Below the pieces are notes generated by a model, which saw nothing but the letters and a program-made list of their open reading frames with translations, had not been told where the DNA came from and did no database searches. Both the position numbers and the translations under genes were made by a program. Shown piece by piece: positions 30,719 through 39,402 of a DNA stretch of 64,000 nucleotides (its first letter is position 1; every line of letters starts with the position of its first letter). This DNA comes from Deltaproteobacteria bacterium (GTDB lineage Bacteria > Myxococcota_A > UBA9042 > DTJE01). The stretch lies in contig JAKPOP010000024.1 of the NCBI GenBank assembly GCA_029547805.1, forward strand, positions 1-64,000, written 5' to 3'.

Positions 30719-31960
30719 TCAGTCCCCCCGGCCCCGGCGCCGATCCTGCCAGACCTCCAGCGCCCCGGGGAAGGGCGACAGGGCCCGGTCGAAGATCCCC
30801 AGGGAGAAGGCGATCACGAGCCCGTAGTTGGTCATGGGTACGCCCTGGCGACGGCAGCCGAGGACCCGGTTCAGGACCTCCCGGCGGTTCTGGGTGCAGG
30901 CCCCGCAATGGATGACCAGCCGGTAGGGCGACAGGTCCTCGGGGAAGTCGTGCCCCTGGACATGGGTGAACGCCAGATTCCCCCCGACGTACCGTTCCAG
31001 CCACCGGGGGATCTTGACCCGACCGATGTCCTCCCCGATGGGGTGGTGAGCGCAGGCCTCGGCCACCAGCACCCGGTCGCCTGGCCGGAGGTCATCGACG
31101 GCCATCGCCCCCTCCACGAAGGTGGCCAGGTCCCCCTTCAGGCGGGCGAAGAGGATGCTGAAGGACGTCATCGGCACCTCGGGCGGGGTGTCGGCGGCGA
31201 CCTTCAGGAAGGCCTGGCTGTCGGTCACGACCAGGCGCGGGGGCCGGCGCAGGCCTTGCAGCATCGCCTGCAACTCCCGCTCCTTGACCACCAGGGCCGC
31301 CGCATCGTGGTCCAGCAGGTCCCGGATCGTCTGGACCTGGGGCAGGATCAGGCGTCCCTTCGGGGCCTCCTTGTCGATGGGGACCACCAGGACCGCCAGG
31401 TCCCCCGGCGGCACCAGGTCCCCCAGGATCGTCGGAGTCTCGAAGGCCTCCGGCGGCGCCGCCCGGAGCAGGACCTCCCGGAGGTCCGCCATGCCCTCGC
31501 CGGTCACCGCCGCGGTCCGCACGGAGGGGATGCCCCGCCGGGCCAGCCCCTCCAGCAATGCCGCCGGGGGATCGACCCGGTCCACCTGGTTGAAGACCGC
31601 CACCACCGGGACCTTCCGGGCCACCAGTTCCCCGACGAGCCCCTCCTCGAAGTCCCCCCAGGCGTCCCCGACGGCCACCACGAGGCCCAGGTCCGTCCGG
31701 TCCAGCACCTGGCGGGTCCGGGCCACCCGCATCTCCCCCAGGGCCCCCACGTCGTCGATGCCGGCGGTGTCGATGAACACGACCGGCCCGAGGGGCAGCA
31801 GTTCCATTGGCTTCTCGACCGGGTCCGTCGTGGTCCCGGCCTGGTCCGACACCAGGCTGACCCGCTGGCGGGTGAAGGCGTTGAGCAAGGACGACTTGCC
31901 CACGTTGCGGCGGCCGAAGATCCCGATGTGGAGCCGCATCCCCCGAGGCGTCCCGGTCAT
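30719..31960 (-). CDS. hydF: [FeFe]-hydrogenase maturation GTPase/scaffold HydF
   Basis: GTPase that carries the precursor cluster and loads it into HydA. 413 residues. The GTPase domain has FGRRNVGKSSLL (about 15-26), TTTDP, DTAGIDD and NQVD. The C-terminal cluster-binding domain shows the usual CxH...HCxxC set as EACAHHP and HCGACTQNR (about 355-363). ATG 31960 overlaps the aspartase stop (ATGA). The order HydG-TM1266-aspartase-HydF-HydE is a recurring maturation cluster. Confidence 0.95.
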   Translation of the reverse strand: MTGTPRGMRLHIGIFGRRNVGKSSLLNAFTRQRVSLVSDQAGTTTDPVEKPMELLPLGPVVFIDTAGIDDVGALGEMRVARTRQVLDRTDLGLVVAVGDAWGDFEEGLVGELVARKVPVVAVFNQVDRVDPPAALLEGLARRGIPSVRTAAVTGEGMADLREVLLRAAPPEAFETPTILGDLVPPGDLAVLVVPIDKEAPKGRLILPQVQTIRDLLDHDAAALVVKERELQAMLQGLRRPPRLVVTDSQAFLKVAADTPPEVPMTSFSILFARLKGDLATFVEGAMAVDDLRPGDRVLVAEACAHHPIGEDIGRVKIPRWLERYVGGNLAFTHVQGHDFPEDLSPYRLVIHCGACTQNRREVLNRVLGCRRQGVPMTNYGLVIAFSLGIFDRALSPFPGALEVWQDRRRGRGD

Positions 31961-33381
31961 GGCGTCCCTCCTCCCCGCCGGCCGGGCACCTCAGGGCTCC
32001 CGAGGCGGCAGACCCGCTCCGGGGAGATCCACTGGTCGAACTCCGCGGCGGTCAGCCATCCCTGGTCCACCACCACCTCCCGGATGGTCCTCCCGGTCTC
32101 CCGGGCCCGTTGCGCGGCCTCGGCGGCCCGGGCGTGTCCCAGGGCGGGGATCAGCGCCGTCGCGGTCGCCGTCGCGCTCTCCACCAGGGCCCCGCAGCGG
32201 TCCCGGTCCGCCTCGATCCCCGCCACGCAGAGGTCCGCCAGGGCTTGACAGGACCGGGCCAGCAGGTCCAGGGATTCCAACAGGCAGTCCGCCATCAGGG
32301 GCAGGAAGGGCTGGAGTTCCAGGGACCCCATCATGGCGGCCTGGGCGATGGCCCCGTCCAGGGCCATCACGCGAATCGCCGCCTGGGTCACCGCCTCGGG
32401 GATCACCGGGTTCACCTTGCCCGGCATGATCGATGACCCCTCCTGCCGGGCAGGCAGTCGGATCTCCCCGATCCCCGCCTGGGGGCCCGACGACAGCAGA
32501 CGCAGGTCCGAGGAGACCTTCCCGAGGTTCGTCGCGCAGGCCTTCAGGATCCCCGAGACCTCGACAAAGGCGTCGGCGTTCTGGATGCACTCCAGCAGGT
32601 TCTCGGCCTGGGCCAGCGGCAGCCCCGTCTCCTCCCGCAGCACCTCGACGACTCGGAAGATGTAGCGCCTGGGGGCCCCAAGGCCCGTGCCGACGGCGGT
32701 CCCGCCCAGGGGCACCACCCGGATCCGCTCGGCACACTTGTAGACGCGCCAGCGGTCCCGTTGGAAGGCCTCCGCATACGCCCCCATCTCCCGTCCCAGG
32801 GTCACCAGCACCGCATCCTGCATCTCGGTGCGGCCGATCTTGACCACCCCGGCGAACTCCCGCTCCTTGGCCTGGAAGGCCTCCTGGAGACCCACCAGGG
32901 CCTGCTCCAGACGCGACAGCCCCCACAGCGCCGCGATGCGCACCGCCGTGGGAACGGTGTCATTGGTGCTCTGGAAGCGGTTCAGGTCCTCCAGGGGAGA
33001 GATCCGGTCGTATCGCCCCGGCGCCTCCCCGAGGATCCTCAGGGCCCGGTTGGCCAGGACCTCGCAGACCGCCAGGTTCAGGCTCGTCCCCGCGCCCCCC
33101 TGGAGGGCATCCACTGCGGCATCGGAGGCCAGCCCGCCGGCGGCCATCTCCCGGCAGGCGGCCTCGATGGCCTCCCCGGCCGCCGGGTCGTCGTCGAAGA
33201 GGCCCAGCTCCCGGCAGGTGCGCATTGCCGCCAGTTTGACGGCCCCCATGCCCCGGATCAGGTCTGGATGGACCGGGCGACCCGCCAGGAAGAAGTTGCG
33301 CCGGGCTCGGGCCGTGTGAATCCCGTGGAGGGCCTCCTCGGGGATCTCCATCGTGCCCAGGGCATCGTGCTCGATGCGCAT
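31957..33381 (-). CDS. aspA: Aspartate ammonia-lyase inside the hydrogenase maturation operon
   Basis: Converts aspartate to fumarate and ammonia. 474 residues, typical of AspA. The signature loop is GSSIMPGKVNP (about 316-326) with the catalytic Ser; the family also has QGGAGTSLN, STNDTVPTA and KIGRTEMQDA. It lies between the TM1266-like gene (six bases upstream) and hydF (overlap). Aspartase is a recurrent member of such clusters in fermenting bacteria, by recollection. A supply of ammonia for the bridging ligand is one suggested role, but this is inference. Fumarase is the main alternative; the motif set favours aspartase. Confidence 0.9.
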   Translation of the reverse strand: MRIEHDALGTMEIPEEALHGIHTARARRNFFLAGRPVHPDLIRGMGAVKLAAMRTCRELGLFDDDPAAGEAIEAACREMAAGGLASDAAVDALQGGAGTSLNLAVCEVLANRALRILGEAPGRYDRISPLEDLNRFQSTNDTVPTAVRIAALWGLSRLEQALVGLQEAFQAKEREFAGVVKIGRTEMQDAVLVTLGREMGAYAEAFQRDRWRVYKCAERIRVVPLGGTAVGTGLGAPRRYIFRVVEVLREETGLPLAQAENLLECIQNADAFVEVSGILKACATNLGKVSSDLRLLSSGPQAGIGEIRLPARQEGSSIMPGKVNPVIPEAVTQAAIRVMALDGAIAQAAMMGSLELQPFLPLMADCLLESLDLLARSCQALADLCVAGIEADRDRCGALVESATATATALIPALGHARAAEAAQRARETGRTIREVVVDQGWLTAAEFDQWISPERVCRLGSPEVPGRRGGGTP

Positions 33382-33387
33382 CGTCGA

Positions 33388-33663
33388 TCAGCCCGCCGGA
33401 TGCTCGAAGACCATCACCTGGACCTCGATGCCTGGGATCGTCTGCAGGCGCCCCATCAGTTCCCGGGCCTTGGCCTGGCCCCCGACCATCTCCAGCAACA
33501 GCAGCCCGTTGCCGGTCCCGCAGAGGCCATCGGGTCCCGGTTCATGGAGCCCGAGCCGCGTCTTTATGTAGACGCCGTACTCCGTCAGCAGCGCCTGGAC
33601 CGGCACCGCGTTCTGCAGCCGGTCCGTCACATGGATGCCCAGGATCACGTGTTCGGCCTTCAT
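33388..33663 (-). CDS. TM1266-like iron-only hydrogenase system regulator
   Basis: 91 residues. The ACT/NikR-like alpha-beta sequence (HVILGIHVTDRLQNA; GLCGTGNGLLLLEMVG; LQTIPGIEVQVMVFEHP) matches the small proteins annotated as iron-only hydrogenase system regulators. It lies between hydG and aspartase, as usual for this family. ATG 33663 has AGGAGGG upstream. The role is not known at mechanism level; a metal- or cofactor-sensing function is assumed from fold and context. Confidence 0.87.
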   Translation of the reverse strand: MKAEHVILGIHVTDRLQNAVPVQALLTEYGVYIKTRLGLHEPGPDGLCGTGNGLLLLEMVGGQAKARELMGRLQTIPGIEVQVMVFEHPAG

Positions 33664-33676
33664 CGCTCCCTCCTGT

Positions 33677-35077
33677 TCACACGAAGACATCCCGCCGTCC
33701 CTCCCGGACCTTCGCCAGCAGGCGTTCCGACACGGCCCGTTCCTTGCCCTCCATCCCCTGGAGCGTCGCCTCGATGGCCGCCTCCCCGGCGGCCCGGGTC
33801 TCCGGTGACCCATAGTCCAGGAGGTACTCCAGGAAGGTGCTCAGGGCATTGGGGTCGCAGTGGAGTCGGATCTCGCCCGGCTTCGCCAGGTCCATGAAGT
33901 CGGCCCCGGTCCGCCCCAGGCGGTAGCACCCGGTGCAGAAGGACGGGATGTAGCCCAGGGAGGCCACGTCCCGGACCACCTCGTCGAGGCTCCGGTGGTC
34001 CCCCAGGCTGAACTGTTCCGTGGAGCCCGGGTCGCACTCCCCCTCGGTGTAGCCCCCGGGGTTGGTCCGGCTCCCGGCGGAGATCTGAGAGACGCCCAGG
34101 GCAAAGGCCTCCCGGCGGATGTTGGGCGTCTCCCGGGTGGAGAGGATGATGCCCGTGTAGGGCACCGCCAGGCGCAGAATCGCCACCAGTTTCCGGAACT
34201 CCACGTCGGGCACCGCGAAGGGCGGGTGGGCCGAGAGGTCCGACCCCACGGCCGGCTCCAGCCGGGGCACGCTGATCGTGTGGGGCCCGACCCCGAAGCG
34301 CTGCTCCAGGTGCCGGACATGCTGCATCAGCGCCAGCACCTCGAAGCGCCAGTCGAAGAGCCCGAACAGGATGCCGACCCCCACGTCGTCGATCCCGGCC
34401 TCCATCGCCCGGTCCATCACCGTGACTCGCCAGTCGTAGTCCCGCTTCTTCCCGGCCAGATGCACCTTGCGGTAGGTCTCCCGATGGTAGGTCTCCTGGA
34501 ACAACTGGTAGGTCCCGATCTTCCGCTCCTTGAGGGCCCGGAACTCCTCCAGGGAGAGGGGCGCCACGTTCACGTTGACCCGCCGGACCTCCCCCGAGGG
34601 GGGCTCCTTCACCGAGTAGATCGTGTCGATGCACCGGAGCACGTAGTCGAACCCCTCGTCGGGGTAGGACTCGCCGGCGACCAGCAGCACCCGCTTGTGG
34701 CCCTGGCGGACCAGGGCCCGCACCTCCCGATCCACCTCCGCCTGGGTCAGGGCCCGGCGGGGCACGTCCTTGTTCCTCAGCCGGAAGGCGCAGTAGGTGC
34801 AGTCGTTCCGGCAGAAGTTGGACACGTAGAGGGGCGCGAAGAGGACCAGCCGGCGCCCATAGATCCGCTCCTTCACCTCCCGGGCCGTCTGGAACAGGTC
34901 CTCCAGGAGCCCGGGGTCGCTGACCCCCATCAGGGCCGCCACCTCATCGAAATCGAGTCCCCGGGCCTCCCGGGCCTTCGCCAGCACCTCCCGGACCCGC
35001 CCGGCGTCCGCCGACGCGCCCCGCCGGATCGCCTCGAAGACCTCCTCTTCGCGGATGAAATCGGCTGTCGGTTCCAT
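33677..35077 (-). CDS. hydG: [FeFe]-hydrogenase maturase HydG
   Basis: Radical SAM tyrosine lyase that makes the CO and CN- ligands as an Fe(CO)2(CN)(Cys) unit. 466 residues. N-terminal cluster CRNDCTYC (Cys 89, 93, 96); the C-terminal CX2CX22C cluster site is intact, beginning CTGCYRLGRTG and ending in the Cys of EIRLHC. Family hallmarks TYQLFQETYH and SRTNPGGY are present. It follows a 116-bp gap after hydA with an internal promoter (35105-35133), so the maturation genes may be made apart from the structural genes. Confidence 0.96.
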   Translation of the reverse strand: MEPTADFIREEEVFEAIRRGASADAGRVREVLAKAREARGLDFDEVAALMGVSDPGLLEDLFQTAREVKERIYGRRLVLFAPLYVSNFCRNDCTYCAFRLRNKDVPRRALTQAEVDREVRALVRQGHKRVLLVAGESYPDEGFDYVLRCIDTIYSVKEPPSGEVRRVNVNVAPLSLEEFRALKERKIGTYQLFQETYHRETYRKVHLAGKKRDYDWRVTVMDRAMEAGIDDVGVGILFGLFDWRFEVLALMQHVRHLEQRFGVGPHTISVPRLEPAVGSDLSAHPPFAVPDVEFRKLVAILRLAVPYTGIILSTRETPNIRREAFALGVSQISAGSRTNPGGYTEGECDPGSTEQFSLGDHRSLDEVVRDVASLGYIPSFCTGCYRLGRTGADFMDLAKPGEIRLHCDPNALSTFLEYLLDYGSPETRAAGEAAIEATLQGMEGKERAVSERLLAKVREGRRDVFV

Positions 35078-35104
35078 GACCCATCCTCGCGTTCACCCGG
35101 CCGC

Positions 35105-35133
35105 AACCTACAGTCCCGGGGAAGGAAAGGCAA
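35105..35133 (-). promoter_or_regulatory. Internal promoter for hydG and downstream genes
   Basis: On the minus strand TTGCCT (35133-35128) and TAGGTT (35110-35105) are 17 bp apart, in the only sizeable gap of the hydrogenase operon. The expected start lies about 20 bases before the hydG ATG at 35077. Confidence 0.5.
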
Positions 35134-35193
35134 GAACGAGACCGCTGGGGTCGGTTCAAATGAGTCCTTTTCGGAAGAAGGATACCGGAAGAC

Positions 35194-37119
35194 TCAGGGG
35201 ATGTACTTGCCCCGGGGGGTGTAGTGGGTGTGGAGCAGCTTGTGGCTCAGATGCCCGCAGGGCCCCTCGGTGAAGAACTCCTGGTACAGCCGGAGCACGG
35301 CGGGGTTCTCGTGGGACTTCCGGATCGGGTAGGCCGAGTCCTCGTCGTAGATCGCCTTTGCCCGGGCCTTGCGGATCTCGGGGCTCGTGGGAATCGGCTG
35401 GCCGCCGCCGCCCAGGCACCCGCCGGGGCAGGCCATGAACTCGATGAAGTGGCACTCGCTCATCTTGCCGCCGGCCTTCAGGTCCTCCAGGACCTTCCGG
35501 GCATTGGCCGTGCCATGGGCCACCGCCACCTTCACCGTGACCCCGTTCAGGAAGTCCCAGGACGGGAACAGGGGCTTCAGCAGGTCCGGGACCTCCCCGA
35601 CCTTCGGAATGGTCAGTTCCATGTACCGGATCCCCTCCATGCCCCGGAGTGGGATGATGTCGCAGTGGTCGAAGAGGTTCTCGACCTTGATCCCGACCAC
35701 CAGTTCGATCACGGACCGGAGGGCCGCCTCCATCACGCCGCCGGTGGCCCCGAAGATCACGCCGGACCCGGTCGCGGTGCCGAAGGGGTCGTCGAAGTCG
35801 CTCCTGGGCATCGCCGGCAGGTCGATCCCCGCCTCCTGGAGCATCTTGGCCAGTTCCCGGGTCGTCAGGCCGTAGTCCACGTCCTTGTAGCCCGAATCGA
35901 CCATCTCGGGCCGGTTGCACTCGAACTTCTTCGCCGAGCAGGGCATCAGGGCCACCGTGACGATGTCCTTCGGGTCGATGCCGTGGAGCCGGGCGTAGTA
36001 GGTCTTGATCACCGCCCCGAACATCTGCTGCGGCGACTTCGCCGACGAGAGGTGCGGGATGTACTCGGGATAGAAGTGCTCCAGGAACTTCACCCACCCC
36101 GGGGAGCAGGAGGTGAACTGGGGCAGGAAGACGGGCCCGTCCTTGTCCACCAGGGCCTTCTTGAGCCGCAGCAGCAGCTCGGTCCCCTCCTCGATGATGG
36201 TCAGGTCGGCCGTGAAGTTGGTGTCGAACACCCGGTCGAAGCCCGCCAGCCGCAGCGCGGTGTTCATCTCGAAGGTGAGGGCCCGTCCCGGCGGCAGGCC
36301 GAAGCACTCGCCGATGGCCGCCCGGGGCGCCGGGGCGGTCTGGATGACCACGTGCTTGGTCGGGTCGTCGATGGCCGCCCACACCTCGTCGGTGGGGTCG
36401 TTGGCCCGGAGCGCGCCGGTGGGACACCGGTTGATGCACTGGCCGCAGTTGATGCAGACCACGTCGGCCAGCGGCTTGTCCAGGAAGGTGACGACCTTCG
36501 TCTGGTCCCCCCGGCCCGCGACCTCCAGGCACCCGACCTCCTGGAGGTCGATGCAGGTCCGGACGCACCGGCGGCAGAGCACGCACTTGTTCATGTCCCG
36601 GAAGACCGAGTGGCTGGAGGTGTCCTTCTCCACCATCGGCTGGTCGGGGTGGCCGAACCGGAACATGTCCACCCCGTACTCCTTGGCCAGCGACTGCAGT
36701 TCGCAGTTGTTGTTGCGGGCGCAGGCGTAGCACTCGCCGTAGTGCCGGGCCAGCAGCAGGTCCAGGATGTGCCGCCGGGCCTGGCGCACCTTCCGGGTGT
36801 GGGTATGGATCTTCATCGGCTGGTGGACCGGGTAGGCGCAGGACGCCTGGAGCGTCCGCATGCCCTCCACCTCGACCACGCAGATCCGGCACAGGCCGGC
36901 GGTGCAGAGGTCCGGGTGATGGCACAGGGTCGGGATGCGGATCCCAGCCTTCTTCGCCGCCTCAAGAATCGTGGTCCCCATCGGGACCTTCACCTCCTGA
37001 CCGTCGATGGTCAGGGAGACCTTCGCACCGATCATGCCCTCGTCCTCGGGGACCGGGATCACGTGGCCGGTCTGGCTCACGGGGGCCCGCGAGGTGTCGT
37101 TGTTCAGGATGTCCGCCAT
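35194..37119 (-). CDS. hydA: NADH-linked [FeFe]-hydrogenase large subunit (HydA/HndD type)
   Basis: 641 residues. [2Fe-2S] site Cys 66, 72 or 77, 80 and 94; His 126 with Cys 130, 133, 139 (NuoG-type His-ligated cluster); two [4Fe-4S] clusters with Cys 179/182/185/189 and 222/225/228/232. H-cluster motifs are TSCSPGW (336-342), MPCSAKKFE (392-400) and FIEFMACPGGCLGGGGQP (Cys 564 and 568). The first motif has Ser 339 where TSCCP has the second Cys. The small C-terminal domain KSHENPAVLRLYQEFF is complete. It is expected to take electrons from the NuoE/NuoF-like partners and make or use H2, possibly by bifurcation with ferredoxin. AGGGAGG precedes ATG 37119. Confidence 0.95.
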   Translation of the reverse strand: MADILNNDTSRAPVSQTGHVIPVPEDEGMIGAKVSLTIDGQEVKVPMGTTILEAAKKAGIRIPTLCHHPDLCTAGLCRICVVEVEGMRTLQASCAYPVHQPMKIHTHTRKVRQARRHILDLLLARHYGECYACARNNNCELQSLAKEYGVDMFRFGHPDQPMVEKDTSSHSVFRDMNKCVLCRRCVRTCIDLQEVGCLEVAGRGDQTKVVTFLDKPLADVVCINCGQCINRCPTGALRANDPTDEVWAAIDDPTKHVVIQTAPAPRAAIGECFGLPPGRALTFEMNTALRLAGFDRVFDTNFTADLTIIEEGTELLLRLKKALVDKDGPVFLPQFTSCSPGWVKFLEHFYPEYIPHLSSAKSPQQMFGAVIKTYYARLHGIDPKDIVTVALMPCSAKKFECNRPEMVDSGYKDVDYGLTTRELAKMLQEAGIDLPAMPRSDFDDPFGTATGSGVIFGATGGVMEAALRSVIELVVGIKVENLFDHCDIIPLRGMEGIRYMELTIPKVGEVPDLLKPLFPSWDFLNGVTVKVAVAHGTANARKVLEDLKAGGKMSECHFIEFMACPGGCLGGGGQPIPTSPEIRKARAKAIYDEDSAYPIRKSHENPAVLRLYQEFFTEGPCGHLSHKLLHTHYTPRGKYIP

Positions 37120-37143
37120 GGAATGTTCCCTCCCTTTCGGGCC

Positions 37144-38334
37144 TCAATGGGCCTCGGTCCTTCCCATCAGTTCATCCTTGAAGTGCTTCACAATGGACAG
37201 GAAGGCATTCGGTGCGGACTGGCCCAGACCGCACTTGGAGGCCACCTGCATCGTCTCCCCGAGGGCGCAGAGCTCGTGCAGGTAGCGCATCGAGCACCGC
37301 CCATGCTCCAGCAGTTCCACGCCCTCCAGCAGTTTCGGGTTCCCTTCCCGGCAGGGGACGCACTGGCCGCAGGACTCCTCGGTGAAGAACTCCAGGAAGT
37401 TCCGGGCCACGGCCAGCATGTCCCGCTGGGGCCCGAAGACGATGACCGACCCGCCCGTCGCGACGTCCTCGAAGGCGATGGCGCGATGGAACTCCGAGGC
37501 GGGGATGCACTGTCCGGAGGCGCCGCCGATCTGGACGGCCTTGGCCCCCTGGCCCCCGCAGGCCTCCAGCAGTTTCTCGATCGTGATCCCCAGGGGGAAC
37601 TCGTAGATGCCCGGCTGCCGGCAGTCGCCGGAGACCGAGAGGATCTTGAGGCCCGCGGACCGGGGGGTCCCGATGCCCTTGAACCACTCGGCGCCCCGGA
37701 CGCAGATTGCCGTGACCCAGGCGAAGGTCTCGACGTTGTTGACGATGGTCGGATTGCCCAGGAACCCCGTATCCACCGGGAAGGGAGGCCGGTTCCGGGG
37801 CTCGCCCCGGTGCCCCTCGAGGCTCTCGATCAGGGCCGTCTCCTCGCCGCAGACGTAGGCCCCGGACCCCATGCGGATCTCGATGTCGAACTGGAAGCCG
37901 GACTTGCCGCCGACGTCCTGGCCCAGCAGGCCCTTCTTCCGGCGATCGGCCAGCACGCCCTCCAGGTGGTCCCGGAGGTAGGTGTACTCCCCCCGCAGGT
38001 AGAGGATGCCCCGGGCCGCCCCGATGGCATAGCCCCCGATGGTCATCCCCTCGAAGACCAGGTCCGCATGCTCGCTCAGGATCACCCGGTCCTTGAAGGT
38101 TCCCGGCTCCCCCTCGTCGGCATTGCAGACCACGAACTTCTGCTCCCCGGCGGCGGCGGCGGCCAGGTTCCACTTGACCCCGGTGGGGAAGCCCGCGCCT
38201 CCCCGACCCTTCAACTGGGACGCGGTCACCTCGGCGATCAGGTCCGCCCGGGTCTTCTGGAGGGCCTTGTGGAGCCCCTCGTCGGCCGGAATGGCGGCAA
38301 AGGTCAGAGGCGCCTTGTGATTCGGCGTGATCAT
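37144..38334 (-). CDS. NuoF-like hydrogenase subunit (HydB/HndC type, short form)
   Basis: 396 residues: NADH/FMN-binding and [4Fe-4S] subunit. KGRGGAGFPTGVKW (about 42-55) and CNADEGEPGTFKDR form the flavin/NADH site. Cluster ligands are in SCGQCVPCREGN and a later Cys of SKCGLGQ. Most HydB proteins also have an N-terminal thioredoxin-like domain and a C-terminal two-cluster ferredoxin domain; neither is present, so it resembles Complex I NuoF in size. ATG 38334 overlaps the NuoE-like stop. With HydA it should bring electrons from NADH or give them to NAD+. Bifurcation is less certain without the extra domains. Confidence 0.92.
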   Translation of the reverse strand: MITPNHKAPLTFAAIPADEGLHKALQKTRADLIAEVTASQLKGRGGAGFPTGVKWNLAAAAAGEQKFVVCNADEGEPGTFKDRVILSEHADLVFEGMTIGGYAIGAARGILYLRGEYTYLRDHLEGVLADRRKKGLLGQDVGGKSGFQFDIEIRMGSGAYVCGEETALIESLEGHRGEPRNRPPFPVDTGFLGNPTIVNNVETFAWVTAICVRGAEWFKGIGTPRSAGLKILSVSGDCRQPGIYEFPLGITIEKLLEACGGQGAKAVQIGGASGQCIPASEFHRAIAFEDVATGGSVIVFGPQRDMLAVARNFLEFFTEESCGQCVPCREGNPKLLEGVELLEHGRCSMRYLHELCALGETMQVASKCGLGQSAPNAFLSIVKHFKDELMGRTEAH

Positions 38335-38855
38335 GCGTGTCCCTCCTCGTGCTTCGCCTCCAGGGCATAGACCCCGAAGGTCCGCCGGCAGGCCTCGATG
38401 ATCTCGTGGACCGCGGCGGGGGTGACCCTCGTGTACACCTGGTCGTTGACCAGCAGGGCGGGACCCTGGTCGCACATCCCGAGGCAGTTGGCCCACTCCA
38501 GGCTGAACTTCCCGTCGGGGGTGGTCTGGCCGAACTGGATGCCCAGGTCGCTGCGCAACTGGGCGGCCACCCGGGACTTCCCGGCCATGTCGCAGGAGAT
38601 CGTCCGGCACAGCCGGATCACGAACTTCCCCTTCGGGCGGTGGTCCAGGAACGAGTAGAAGGAGACCACGCTGAAGACCTCGACCGGGTGGATGCCCAGC
38701 CGGTCCGCGACGACCTGCATCGCGTGCTCCGAGATGCGGTGGTACTTGCGTTGGATCTCCTGCAGGACCGGGATGAGCCCGCTCCGATCCTTGCCGAAGC
38801 GTTCAATCCAGACCCCGATGTCGTGCTCGAGGCGCTCGTTCTCGGTGACCAGCAT
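38331..38855 (-). CDS. NuoE-like [2Fe-2S] hydrogenase subunit (HydC/HndA type)
   Basis: 174 residues, thioredoxin-like fold. The [2Fe-2S] ligands are LCRTISC (Cys with 4-residue spacing) and NCLGMCDQGP. LGIHPVEVFSVVSFYSFL is the family's helical start of the partner interface. ATG 38855 lies eight bases after AGGGAGG; a TTG at 38861 is an alternative. It follows the receiver gene by 2 bp and overlaps the NuoF-like gene, so the three structural subunits are made together. Confidence 0.93.
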   Translation of the reverse strand: MLVTENERLEHDIGVWIERFGKDRSGLIPVLQEIQRKYHRISEHAMQVVADRLGIHPVEVFSVVSFYSFLDHRPKGKFVIRLCRTISCDMAGKSRVAAQLRSDLGIQFGQTTPDGKFSLEWANCLGMCDQGPALLVNDQVYTRVTPAAVHEIIEACRRTFGVYALEAKHEEGHA

Positions 38856-38857
38856 GG

Positions 38858-39238
38858 TCAACCTCCCTTCTTCGCAAGCAGTTCCTCCACGAGGGCCATG
38901 AGGCGCTTCGGCGCCACCGGCTTCTCCTGGAAGGCGTCCACCGGCACCATCTCGTGGTCCCGACCGTAGGTCATCCCGGTCACCTTGCTGATGCTGGTCA
39001 GCATCAGGATGGGCAGCCGGAATCCCTCCCGGCGGACCTCCTGGGCCAGGGCGATGCCGTCGTCCGGGGACTCCATCATCACGTCCAGGATCATCAGGTC
39101 GGGCTTCTCCTGGACCAGGGCGGCCTTGCCCTCCCGGGCGTTGTAGGCCGCCACGACCTGGTGCCCCGCCTTCTCCAGGATGAGCCGGCAGTCCTCGACC
39201 AGATCCGGGTCGTCATCCACCAACAGAATCTTTGCCAC
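38858..39238 (-). CDS. Single-domain response regulator at the head of the hydrogenase operon
   Basis: 126 residues, only a receiver domain: acidic pocket LVDDDPD, phosphoacceptor Asp in MILDVMM, Thr of MLTSISK and Lys of FQEKPV are all there. It has no output domain, so it acts by protein contact or as a phosphorelay step. GTG 39238 has AGGGAGG eight bases upstream; the ATG about 50 codons earlier lacks support. Being first in the operon, it suggests signal control of hydrogenase activity, assembly or a linked sensor. No partner kinase is nearby. The operon promoter is at 39375-39402. Confidence 0.88.
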   Translation of the reverse strand: MAKILLVDDDPDLVEDCRLILEKAGHQVVAAYNAREGKAALVQEKPDLMILDVMMESPDDGIALAQEVRREGFRLPILMLTSISKVTGMTYGRDHEMVPVDAFQEKPVAPKRLMALVEELLAKKGG

Positions 39239-39374
39239 GTGACCACCTCCCTGCTTTCGTCCGAATCGAGTTTCCCGGACCGGAGGCCTGCACATGGCTC
39301 CGGCGCCGGGGCCTGATCCGCGGCCGGGCGGGGTTTTGTTCCCCCGGAGGCCCCTGGACAGGCTGGGCTGGCTC

Positions 39375-39402
39375 ATCATAGAGAGGCGTCAGGTCCTGGC
39401 AA
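39375..39402 (-). promoter_or_regulatory. Promoter of the hydrogenase operon
   Basis: On the minus strand TTGCCA (39402-39397) and TATGAT (39380-39375) are 16 bp apart. The start near 39368 gives a leader of about 130 bases before GTG 39238, which is long for this gene-dense region. Confidence 0.55.

Noticed and set aside
35224-38370. 1048-codon plus-strand frame opposite the hydrogenase genes
   Set aside because: It is antisense to well-conserved hydA and NuoF-like genes and has no family motif.
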